From Arthrobacter sp. YN (GTDB taxonomy: Bacteria; Actinomycetota; Actinomycetes; Actinomycetales; Micrococcaceae): a stretch of 64,000 nucleotides of DNA. Under the pieces are notes generated by a model. That model was not told the origin of the DNA and did not search any database. It saw nothing but the letters and a program-made list of their open reading frames with translations. Location of the stretch: the NCBI RefSeq assembly GCF_002224285.1, contig NZ_CP022436.1, positions 3,100,001 to 3,164,000 of the forward strand, in the 5' to 3' direction. Positions 46,891 through 55,297 of this stretch are shown here, in pieces. Position 1 is the stretch's first letter. The number at the start of each line of letters is the position of its first letter. Both the position numbers and the translations under genes were made by a program.

Positions 46891-47229
46891 TTAGATTGCG
46901 GCCGAGCCGCGCTCCCCGGTCCTTACCCGGACTGCTTCGTAGACATCCACGGTCCACACCTTGCCGTCACCGGCGCGCCCGGTGTTGGAGCTGGCGATGA
47001 GGACATCGAGGATGTCGTCGGCCTGCTCATCCGTGGCGAGGACCTCAATGCGGATCTTTGGCAGCAGGTCCACGTTGTACTCGGCTCCGCGATACACCTC
47101 GGTGTAGCCGCGCTGGCGGCCGTAGCCGCTGGCCGCGCTGACCGTCAGGCCCTGGACCCCGTATGATTCGAGGCCTTCCCGGACTGCTTCAAGCTTTTCG
47201 GGACGGACGATCGCTGTGATGAGCTTCAT
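46891..47229 (-). CDS. glnK: PII signal protein GlnK
   Basis: A 112-residue trimeric PII protein. MKLITAIVRPEKLEAVREGL and the T-loop YRGAEYNVDL with Tyr51 are clear; GRAGDGKVWTVDVYEAVRVRTGERG is the C-loop region. It senses 2-oxoglutarate/ATP and blocks AmtB when nitrogen is ample. In Actinobacteria Tyr51 is adenylylated by GlnD, which is not found nearby. It overlaps amtB by 4 bases. Confidence 0.95.
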   Translation of the reverse strand: MKLITAIVRPEKLEAVREGLESYGVQGLTVSAASGYGRQRGYTEVYRGAEYNVDLLPKIRIEVLATDEQADDILDVLIASSNTGRAGDGKVWTVDVYEAVRVRTGERGSAAI

Positions 47230-48554
47230 GCCTGGACACTCTCCTTGCCTTCTGCGGGGGTCTTGGCTGCGGCGGTTTCGGACTTTCCAGTCATGGCGTT
47301 GTGCAGCGGCTGGAAGCTGCCGCCGTGGCCGTTGACTCCGAATTCGTAGGCGGTCTCAGCGTGGAGGCTGAGGTCGACGCCAACGTTCTCCTGTTCCGTG
47401 GAAACCCGGAAGCCCATGGTCTTGTGGATGGCGAAGGCGATGATGGCCGTCATGATGGCCGAGAACGCGATGGCGATGCCGGCCGCTGCGAGCTGGGCCC
47501 ACATCTGGGTCATGCCGCCGCCGTAGAAGAGGCCGCCACCCACGCCGTCGGTGGGAAGGGCGATGAAGCCCAGCGCCACGGTGCCGATGATGCCGGAGAC
47601 GAGGTGGACGCCCACAACATCCAGGGAGTCATCGAAGCCCCAGCGGAACTTGAGGCCAACGGCCAGGGCGGAAGCCACACCGGCAACCACACCAAGCCCA
47701 AGGGCCCCGACCGGGCTGACGTTGGCACATGCGGGGGTGATGGCCACGAGGCCGGCAACCACACCGGATGCTGCGCCCAGCGACGTCGGGTGACCGTCAC
47801 GGATACGTTCGGTGATGAGCCAGCCGATCATGGCCGCTGCGGGAGCTGCCAGGGTGTTGATCCAGATCAGGCCACCCTGCTCTGCTGTTGTTGCTGCACC
47901 GCCATTGAAGCCGAACCAGCCGAACCAGAGGATCGCTGCGCCGAGCATGACGAACGGGATGTTGTGCGGGCGGTGGTTCGGGTCCTTGCCGAAGCCGCGG
48001 CGGTTGCCGATGATGAGGACCAGGACGAGCGCCGCCACACCGGCATTGATATGCACTACGGTGCCGCCGGCGAAGTCGATGGCCGGGCCGAGGGCCTTGC
48101 CGATTGCGCCTTCGGGACCGAACAGGCCGCCACCCCAGACCATGTAGGCCAGCGGGCAGTAGACCAGGGTCACCCATACCGGAACGAAGATGCTCCAGGC
48201 GCCGAACTTGGCGCGGTCAGCGATTGCGCCGCTGATCAGTGCAACGGTGATGATGGCGAAGGTGGCTGCGTAGCCAACCTTGATGAGCCCATCGGGGGTA
48301 TCGATGCCTTCGAGGCCGAAGGTGGCGAACGGGTTGCCCACGATCTCCATGAAGCCCTCGCCGGAGCTCATAGAGGCGCCCCACAGTACCCAGACGACGC
48401 CCACGATGCCGATGGAGATGAAGCTCATCATCATCATGTTCAAGGCTGCCTTGGCGCGTGTCATGCCGCCGTAGAAAAATGCCAGACCAGGTGTCATGAA
48501 CAGCACAAGCGCCGCCGCCACCATGACCCATACGTGACCTGCGGTAAGTTCCAT
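47226..48554 (-). CDS. amtB: Ammonium transporter
   Basis: A 442-residue, about 11-helix ammonium channel. MELTAGHVWVMVAAALVLFMTPGLAFFYGGM begins the protein; VVHINAGVAALVLV and GVHLVSGIIGTVALG carry the twin pore His. Start at 48554 with GAGAGGAACG before it. It takes up ammonium at low supply and is controlled by GlnK. A GTTAC-N6-GTTTC site 160 bases upstream may bind a nitrogen regulator. Confidence 0.95.
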   Translation of the reverse strand: MELTAGHVWVMVAAALVLFMTPGLAFFYGGMTRAKAALNMMMMSFISIGIVGVVWVLWGASMSSGEGFMEIVGNPFATFGLEGIDTPDGLIKVGYAATFAIITVALISGAIADRAKFGAWSIFVPVWVTLVYCPLAYMVWGGGLFGPEGAIGKALGPAIDFAGGTVVHINAGVAALVLVLIIGNRRGFGKDPNHRPHNIPFVMLGAAILWFGWFGFNGGAATTAEQGGLIWINTLAAPAAAMIGWLITERIRDGHPTSLGAASGVVAGLVAITPACANVSPVGALGLGVVAGVASALAVGLKFRWGFDDSLDVVGVHLVSGIIGTVALGFIALPTDGVGGGLFYGGGMTQMWAQLAAAGIAIAFSAIMTAIIAFAIHKTMGFRVSTEQENVGVDLSLHAETAYEFGVNGHGGSFQPLHNAMTGKSETAAAKTPAEGKESVQA

Positions 48555-48715
48555 GGTGCACGTTCCTCTCTTGCTAGATCTGCGGTTCAACCGCTGTCCT
48601 GACGCCCTTTGCGTCCTGCTTAAGAGTTTTGTGCCGCCGTGTTTCACCTGCTCGGGTTTTATATTGCGCGCTGGTTACAACAACCTCCCCAACGTAAATG
48701 GTGCATATCTCCGGT

Positions 48716-48731
48716 GTTACGGATATGTTTC
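48716..48731. promoter_or_regulatory. Candidate nitrogen-regulator site in amtB/MFS divergent region
   Basis: GTTAC-GGATAT-GTTTC, which on the minus strand reads GAAAC-N6-GTAAC, matches the half-sites and spacing of actinobacterial GlnR boxes (GTnAC-N6-GAAAC arrays). It is 160 bases before amtB and 85 before the MFS gene. Confidence 0.4.
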
Positions 48732-48815
48732 AGGCGTCGGACTTCTCTGGAAATCCCCAGTTTTTGACCATCCGGCCCACCACGGCCCCACATCACCTTG
48801 AAGGACCCGCCCCGT

Positions 48816-50036
48816 ATGACCGAGTCGCCCAGATCCGTCAAAGCTCCAAGGATCCGGCAGGAGAAAGCACCGTTGCCCCGCGATATTAAGGTGATGTTGG
48901 CTGCAGCGTTCCTGATCGCTTTGGGCTTTGGGCTGGTGGCGCCCGTCTTGCCGCAATTCGCCACCACCTTCGACGTCGGCGCCACGGCTGCCGCTGTGAT
49001 CGTCAGCATCTTCGCCTTCATGAGGCTGGTGTTTGCTCCGGCAGGCGGTGCCCTGATCGGACGCTTTGGAGAACGGAACGTCTACGTCTCGGGTTTGCTG
49101 ATCGTCGCGGTGTCCACGGCGGCGTGCGCGTTTGCCCAGGACTACTGGCAACTGCTGATCTTCCGTGGCCTCGGAGGAGCCGGCTCCGTCATGTTTACTG
49201 TGGCAGCGATGGGACTGCTCATCCGCCTCGCACCCCCTGAACGACGGGGGCGGGTATCCGGCGCGTACGCCTCGGCCTTCCTGATCGGCAGCGTCCTGGG
49301 GCCAGTAGTAGGAGGTCTGCTGGCAGGTTTCGGTCTCCGGGTACCCTTCCTGGCATACGCAGGAGCGCTCCTGGTGGCGGCGCTGGTGGTCCGGACCCTG
49401 CTGAGCGGTGAGGGCAACGCCGCAGAAAATGCTGAGCCAGCCCCGGCCATGACCCTGAAGGAAGCTCTGTCCGACTCCGCTTACCGCGCCGCGGTGTTCT
49501 CGAGTTTCGGTAACGGCTGGGTGACGTTCGGCGTCCGCATGGCCACCATTCCACTGTTCGCGGTGGCTGTCCTGCAGTCCGCACCTGAGACGGCAGCCTG
49601 GGCTTTGGCCATCTTTGCCGTGGGCAACGCCTTGGCCCTGACCTTCAGCGGACGTTTGGCCGACGCCTGGGGACGGAAGCCCCTACTGGTCCCCGGACTG
49701 CTCATCACTGGTGCCGCCACCGGTGTTATCGGTCTCACCACGGACTTGACCGGATTCCTTATCGCTTCCGCGGTGGCTGGGTTCGGATCCGGCTTGTTGG
49801 GTCCGGCCCAACAGGCAGCCGTCGCTGATGTCATTGGCAGGGGACGCTCCGGAGGCAAGGTGCTCGCGGTGTTCCAAATGGCTGCGGACACAGGTGCCAT
49901 CATCGGACCGGTTGTGGCGGGCCTCCTGGCTGACCAGCTGGGTTATGGCTGGGCGTTTGGCATCACAGGTGGCGTTCTGCTCCTCACGGCAGCAGCTTGG
50001 CTGCCGGCCCGCGAACCCCTTAAACCCAAAAACTGA
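48816..50036 (+). CDS. Major facilitator superfamily transporter
   Basis: A 406-residue, 12-helix transporter. The N-terminal MTESPRS and Arg/Lys tail precede the first helix. ALIGRFGERNVYVSG and SGRLADAWGRKPLLV are the duplicated loop 2-3/8-9 motifs. Similarity is closest to multidrug/sugar efflux MFS proteins. The start 48816 follows GAAGGA. It is divergent from amtB. The substrate is unknown. Confidence 0.85.
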   Translation: MTESPRSVKAPRIRQEKAPLPRDIKVMLAAAFLIALGFGLVAPVLPQFATTFDVGATAAAVIVSIFAFMRLVFAPAGGALIGRFGERNVYVSGLLIVAVSTAACAFAQDYWQLLIFRGLGGAGSVMFTVAAMGLLIRLAPPERRGRVSGAYASAFLIGSVLGPVVGGLLAGFGLRVPFLAYAGALLVAALVVRTLLSGEGNAAENAEPAPAMTLKEALSDSAYRAAVFSSFGNGWVTFGVRMATIPLFAVAVLQSAPETAAWALAIFAVGNALALTFSGRLADAWGRKPLLVPGLLITGAATGVIGLTTDLTGFLIASAVAGFGSGLLGPAQQAAVADVIGRGRSGGKVLAVFQMAADTGAIIGPVVAGLLADQLGYGWAFGITGGVLLLTAAAWLPAREPLKPKN

Positions 50037-50048
50037 CTGACAGCCACG

Positions 50049-50074
50049 GTGTGCCCTGAGTCCTTGGGGCACAC
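50049..50074. terminator. Stem-loop after the MFS gene
   Basis: GTGTGCCC (50049-50056) pairs with GGGCACAC (50067-50074), loop TGAGTCCTTG. No T-tract follows. It lies between the convergent MFS and ftsY genes. Confidence 0.55.
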
Positions 50075-50134
50075 TATGCTGCCAGACAGTTGAGTGCGAA
50101 GGTCTTGGACCCGCGCTGGTTGTTTGGACCGGCG

Positions 50135-51340
50135 CTAGTTGAGCAGCGCGTCCACGAAGCTCTCGGCGTCGAACGGTGCGAGGTCGTCGGGGCCTTCGCC
50201 CAAGCCAATGAGCTTGACCGGCACGCCCAGCGACTTCTGGATGGCCACAACGATTCCGCCCTTTGCGGTTCCGTCCAGCTTGGTCAGCACGATGCCGGTG
50301 ATATTGACCACCTCGGCGAAAACGCGGGCCTGGTTGAGGCCGTTCTGCCCGGTAGTGGCGTCCAGCACCAGCAGGACCTCGTCCACTTCAGCCAGCTTCT
50401 CGATGACGCGCTTGACCTTGCCGAGTTCGTCCATCAGGCCGGTCTTGTTCTGCAGTCGTCCAGCGGTATCCACCATGACAACATCGACTTCCTGGTCGAT
50501 GCCGGCTTTCACGGCCTCGTAAGCCACCGAGGCGGGGTCGGCGCCGTCGATGTCCGACCTGACGGTAGGGACACCTACGCGCTGTCCCCACGTGGCCAAC
50601 TGCTCGGCAGCAGCTGCGCGGAAAGTATCAGCGGCCCCCAGCAGGACGTCCTTGTCTTCGGCAACCAGGACGCGTGCCAGCTTGCCCACCGTGGTGGTCT
50701 TGCCAACGCCGTTCACACCAACAACAAGCACGACGGCGGGACGGTCACCCTTGCGCTCGACGTTCAGGGTACGGTCCATGGAGGGATCCACCAGCTTGAT
50801 GAGTTCCTCGCGGAGCATCGCCTTGACGTCTTCGGGGCTGCGGGTGCCCAAGACCTTCACGCGCTCACGCAGCGCATCAACCAACTGCATGGTGGGTTCG
50901 GTGCCGAGGTCGGCCAGGAGGAGGGTTTCCTCCACCTCGTCCCACACGTTTTCGTCGATCTTGTCGCCCGACAGCAGAGCCAGGAGGCCCTTGCCCAGGA
51001 TGCTGTTGGACTTGACCAAGCGGGCGCGCAGGCGGGTCAGGCGGCCTTCAACCGGCGCGGGCGTGTCGATGGCAATGGTTTCGAGCCCGGCGGCATCATC
51101 GGGCACATCCGCGCCCTCAACGGTTCCGTCAAAGGTGGGAGCCGGGGCTTTCACCGCGTCCGGGCGCTCTTCCACCAAGGTTCCGCCGCCCGCTGCCGGC
51201 GACTGCAGGGGGTCGTTCGCATCCCGGGTTCCGGGGTACTTCGCTCCGGACTTCCGGGCCTTCAGGAGTACCGGCACGAGTCCGCCGACCACCACGAGGG
51301 CAGCGAGAATGGACAGAATTATGGGTAGGAAATCGTTCAC
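50135..51340 (-). CDS. ftsY: SRP receptor FtsY
   Basis: A 401-residue GTPase. An N-terminal membrane helix (FLPIILSILAALVVVGGLV) anchors it, unlike E. coli FtsY. After an acidic linker come the N domain and G motifs GVNGVGKTTTVGKLA, DTFRAAAAEQLATW, DTAGRLQNKTGLMDEL and TKLDGTAKGG. It delivers SRP-bound ribosomes to the translocon. It is separated from smc by 20 bases. Confidence 0.96.
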   Translation of the reverse strand: MNDFLPIILSILAALVVVGGLVPVLLKARKSGAKYPGTRDANDPLQSPAAGGGTLVEERPDAVKAPAPTFDGTVEGADVPDDAAGLETIAIDTPAPVEGRLTRLRARLVKSNSILGKGLLALLSGDKIDENVWDEVEETLLLADLGTEPTMQLVDALRERVKVLGTRSPEDVKAMLREELIKLVDPSMDRTLNVERKGDRPAVVLVVGVNGVGKTTTVGKLARVLVAEDKDVLLGAADTFRAAAAEQLATWGQRVGVPTVRSDIDGADPASVAYEAVKAGIDQEVDVVMVDTAGRLQNKTGLMDELGKVKRVIEKLAEVDEVLLVLDATTGQNGLNQARVFAEVVNITGIVLTKLDGTAKGGIVVAIQKSLGVPVKLIGLGEGPDDLAPFDAESFVDALLN

Positions 51341-51360
51341 TCCCCTACCTTCTCATAAAG

Positions 51361-54300
51361 CTACGCCCCGGCACCGAGCCTCTGGCTGATGACGGTGGAG
51401 ACGCCATCGCCCCTCATCGTCACCCCGTAGAGGGCGTCTGCCACTTCCATGGTCCGCTTCTGGTGGGTGATCACAATCAACTGGCTGGACTCCCGCAGTT
51501 CCTCAAAAATGGTGATGAGCCGGCCCAGGTTGGTGTCGTCCAGCGCAGCTTCCACTTCGTCCATGACGTAGAACGGCGACGGCCGGGCCTTGAAAATCGC
51601 CACCAGCAGTGCCACTGCCGTGAGGGACCGTTCACCACCGGAGAGCAGGGACAGCCGCTTGATCTTCTTGCCCGCGGGCCGAGCCTCCACTTCGATTCCC
51701 GTGTTCAGCATGTCGTCAGGATCCGTGAGTACCAGCTTTCCCTCACCACCGGGGAAAAGCCTGGCGAAGACATGGTCGAACTGGGCGGAGGTGTCGGCAA
51801 AGGCCTCGGTGAAGACCTGCTGGACCCGGGCGTCCACCTCTTTGATGATGTCCAACAGGTCTTTGCGGCTGGATTTGAGGTCTTCGAGCTGAGAGCTGAG
51901 GAACTGATGCCGTTCTTCCAGTGCGGCAAACTCCTCCAGCGCCAGGGGGTTCACTTTGCCCAAGGCAGCCAGCTCCCGCTCAGCCTTTCTGAGTCTTTTC
52001 TCCTGCTCAGCCCTGACGAACGGAATGCCTTCCACGATTGCTTCGCCATGCTCATCAACGGGTGTCCGGAGCTCTGCCCACTTGTCGGTAGTGGTTCCGG
52101 CGGGCACCGGAACAGGCAGCCCGGGTCCATAGTCTGCCACGAGCTGTTCGGCGGACAGGCCGAGTTCCTCTATGGAACGTGTCTCCAAGGCCTCGATGCG
52201 CAGGCGTTGCTGGGTTCGCGCCATCTCGTCCCGATGCACGGAATCCGTCAGTTCGGCCAGCTCTTTCGCCAGGGCCTCGTTACCGGTCCGGACCAGCGTC
52301 AGTTCCGTCTCCAGCCGTTCCCGCGTCTGCTCTGCGAGGTCGCGCTCCCAGCCGGCAGCCTCCACCGAGACATCGATGAATCGCAGGACCTGTTCCACAG
52401 CTGACGCCACTGCTGCAGCCCGCTGCGCCTGGGCACGGCGACGCTGGGCCCTACGGGCCGCCTCTTCACGGGCGCGCCGTTCCGTTGCGGCCGCCCGCTC
52501 AAGCGACGCGGCCCGGTTGCTGATGGCCCCCAGTTGCTCTTCTGCAGTCCTGAGGGCCAGGCGCGCTTCTGTTTCGAAGGAACGTGCCATCCTGGCTTGC
52601 GCGGCGAGTTCGTCGCGCTGATCCGTGGATGGTTCCTCGTCCGGGGCCTCCTGGGCGGCGGCGAGCCGTTCCGCGGCGACTTCAAGATCCAGTTGGGCTT
52701 CAGCGATGTTGGCTTCGGCCTTGGCCATGGAGGCGGCCAGCCTGTCGCTTTCGCCCACGGCACTGCGAAGGACGGAATTGAGGTGGCCCAGGCGCTCCGC
52801 CACTGCCGCCAAACGGGCATCGGACTCGTGCAATCGTTCCAGCGCGGCGTCGGTCCGGTCCTGCGCTTCGGCGCGGCGGGACTGGGCGCCGGCCAGGGCA
52901 AAACGGCCCCGCTCCAAACGGGCTGTGACCTCCTGGAGGCGGGCACCGGCGTCGTCCACTGCTGCCTGGACTTCCAGCAGCGACGGCGCTGTGGCCGAAC
53001 CGCCGGTGACCGTCAACGCCGTAAGAACATCGCCTTCACGCGTGACCGCCCTAAGTTGCGGGTGTTCCTTGACGAACGCTGCCGCGGTCCGAAGATCATC
53101 GACGACGGCGGTCCCCACCAGCAGGGCCAACGCGCCTTGGGCTGTGGGATCGGAAATATTCACGACGTCCGTAGCCCAGCGGCTGCCGGGGGGAAGCAGC
53201 ACACCGGCGCCACCGTCAGCACCGCCGGCGGATCCGCCGGCCAGGAGCAATGCTGCGCGGCCGGCGTCGTGATCCTTCAAGGAGGCAATGGCTGCAACTG
53301 CGGCATCAGCACCTGACACCACCAAGGCGTCCGAGGCACTCCCCAGAGCCGCGGCAATGGCAGCCTCGAACCCCGACTCGATAGCCACCAGCGCAGCCAG
53401 GGGCCCAAGAACGCCCCCGGCCGAGAGCAGGCTGCCGGAGCCGTCCTTGCGGTTGAGTCCCAGTTGAAGGGCATCCCGGCGCGCCGTCAAGGCATCCCTC
53501 TCGCGGACAGCTTCCCGTTCCGCGGCTTTCAGTTCCTCAATTTCGGCAAGGACGGCATCCAGGACATCGTTCGCATTTTCGTAGTCGGCGTCCAGGCTCT
53601 CCTCGCCGTCCTCGACGCCTGCCACCTGGGATTCAAGGGCCGTGAACTCGCTCTGGGCCTGACGGCGACGTTCATCGCCGGATGCGAGGGATTCCCTGAG
53701 CCGGCCACGTTCAGCTTCCGCGGCTTCGGCCCGGGACCTGGCGGCGGCTACTTGTCCTGCAAGCCTGGCGAGCCCTTCCCTGCGGTCGGCAGCGGCCCGC
53801 AACATGGCCGTGAGTCTCTTGTCTTCAGCGGCCGCCAGCGATTCAGCTGCGTCCTTGGCCACCGTGGCTTCAAGAAGTGCGGCTTGCTTCGCCAGGATGT
53901 CGTGCTGCAGGGCAGACTCTTCTTCGCGGACCCGGGCGGCTTGGCGTTCCAGTTGCTCCGGGTCCCGGCCTGTATCCGCCGCGGCCTCGGAGGAACCCAG
54001 AAGCCTGCGACGTTCAGACGCAAGTGATCCAAGAGAACGCAACCTCTCCCGGCCGGCAGAGAGCTGGTACCAATGATCGCGCGCGGCGTTGAGCTTCGGG
54101 GTTGCTTCGGCAGCCTTCTGTTCCAAAGCAGCTTGGCGCCGACGTCCGGTCCCCAACTCCGCCTCCACCACCTGGCGTCGTTCTTTCAACGCGGCCTCGT
54201 CAGCAACATCCTGTTCAAGACTGGTGGTGAGCTGCACCAGGTCATCAGCCAGAAGGCGGGCCCTGGCATCCCTGACATCGAACTGGACCGTCTGGGCACG

Positions 54301-54939
54301 GCGGGCGATTTCCGCTTGCTTGCCCAAGGGAGTCAGTTGGCGCCGGATCTCCGCGGTGAGGTCGCCGAGCCGTGCCAGGTTGGCCTGCATGGCTTCGAGT
54401 TTGCGGACGGTCTTTTCCTTGCGGCGGCGATGCTTGAGGATGCCTGCTGCCTCTTCAATGAAACCCCGGCGGTCTTCCGGTGTGGCGTGCAAGACCCTGT
54501 CCAGTTGGCCCTGCCCCACAATGACGTGCATTTCACGGCCCAGGCCGGAATCGGAGAGGAGTTCCTGGATGTCCAGGAGCCTGCAGGGTGCGCCGTTGAT
54601 GGCGTATTCGGAGCCGCCGGTCCGGAAAAGTGTCCGGGAGATGGTGACTTCGCTGTAGTCGATGGGGAGCGCGTTGTCCGCGTTGTCTATGGTGAGGGCG
54701 ACATGCGCACGCCCCAGGGGCGGCCGGCCCGACGTGCCGGCGAAGATGACATCCTCCATCTTGCCGCCGCGCAGGGTTTTGGCACCCTGCTCCCCCATCA
54801 CCCATGCCAAGGCATCAACCACGTTGGATTTACCCGACCCGTTGGGACCGACGACAGCAGTGACGCCGGGCTCAAAGTCGAACGTCGTAGCCGACGCGAA
54901 CGACTTGAATCCTCGGACGGTCAAACTTTTCAGGTGCAA
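51361..54939 (-). CDS. smc: Chromosome segregation protein SMC
   Basis: A 1,192-residue condensin ATPase. Walker A is VGPNGSGKSNVVDALAWVMGE, the hinge lies near residues 500-620, long coiled coils flank it, and the C-terminal signature LLSGGERSLTAVALL plus FYVMDEVEAALDD (Walker B) completes the head. It compacts and segregates the chromosome with ScpA and ScpB. The smc-ftsY order is conserved; mutM normally lies directly upstream but here is 8.7 kb away. Confidence 0.97.
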   Translation of the reverse strand: MHLKSLTVRGFKSFASATTFDFEPGVTAVVGPNGSGKSNVVDALAWVMGEQGAKTLRGGKMEDVIFAGTSGRPPLGRAHVALTIDNADNALPIDYSEVTISRTLFRTGGSEYAINGAPCRLLDIQELLSDSGLGREMHVIVGQGQLDRVLHATPEDRRGFIEEAAGILKHRRRKEKTVRKLEAMQANLARLGDLTAEIRRQLTPLGKQAEIARRAQTVQFDVRDARARLLADDLVQLTTSLEQDVADEAALKERRQVVEAELGTGRRRQAALEQKAAEATPKLNAARDHWYQLSAGRERLRSLGSLASERRRLLGSSEAAADTGRDPEQLERQAARVREEESALQHDILAKQAALLEATVAKDAAESLAAAEDKRLTAMLRAAADRREGLARLAGQVAAARSRAEAAEAERGRLRESLASGDERRRQAQSEFTALESQVAGVEDGEESLDADYENANDVLDAVLAEIEELKAAEREAVRERDALTARRDALQLGLNRKDGSGSLLSAGGVLGPLAALVAIESGFEAAIAAALGSASDALVVSGADAAVAAIASLKDHDAGRAALLLAGGSAGGADGGAGVLLPPGSRWATDVVNISDPTAQGALALLVGTAVVDDLRTAAAFVKEHPQLRAVTREGDVLTALTVTGGSATAPSLLEVQAAVDDAGARLQEVTARLERGRFALAGAQSRRAEAQDRTDAALERLHESDARLAAVAERLGHLNSVLRSAVGESDRLAASMAKAEANIAEAQLDLEVAAERLAAAQEAPDEEPSTDQRDELAAQARMARSFETEARLALRTAEEQLGAISNRAASLERAAATERRAREEAARRAQRRRAQAQRAAAVASAVEQVLRFIDVSVEAAGWERDLAEQTRERLETELTLVRTGNEALAKELAELTDSVHRDEMARTQQRLRIEALETRSIEELGLSAEQLVADYGPGLPVPVPAGTTTDKWAELRTPVDEHGEAIVEGIPFVRAEQEKRLRKAERELAALGKVNPLALEEFAALEERHQFLSSQLEDLKSSRKDLLDIIKEVDARVQQVFTEAFADTSAQFDHVFARLFPGGEGKLVLTDPDDMLNTGIEVEARPAGKKIKRLSLLSGGERSLTAVALLVAIFKARPSPFYVMDEVEAALDDTNLGRLITIFEELRESSQLIVITHQKRTMEVADALYGVTMRGDGVSTVISQRLGAGA

Positions 54940-55297
54940 GGCGCTTCGGTTCTCCTGGGTGGCCCGGGTGGTTGTATCCCCTAAATCTACTGCCGTTTGA
55001 GTGAAATCTACGGATCTGTTGCCGGAACGCCTTGTGGTCGGCAGGCCACACCCCTACACTCCTGCCAAGGGCTACTTGGCCTGTTCGTTCCGGTGATCCG
55101 GCTGCAGCATGAACTTTGGTTCTGCCACTGCCGGATCCGGTCCCGATCTTCGGAACGTCGAGCCAAGTGCACAACGGCCCCGTGTTCCATAACTGAAGAT
55201 CTTGGTTTGACCCTGGCTGGGGAGCGGCAAGCAGGGACCGTGCGTGAAATCGCGGACCCGCATTCGCATTTTCGGCGCGCCACCCCCAGGAGTTCTG
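54940..55297. promoter_or_regulatory. Divergent region, smc / secreted protein
   Basis: A 358-base gap without a supported gene. It should hold promoters for smc and the large secreted protein. AGGAG (55288-55292) is the ribosome binding site of the latter. No clear -35/-10 pair was identified. Confidence 0.4.

Noticed and set aside
47301..48602. 433-residue antisense frame in amtB
   Set aside because: Rich in Asp, His and Glu as expected for the reverse frame of a membrane protein gene; no supporting motif.
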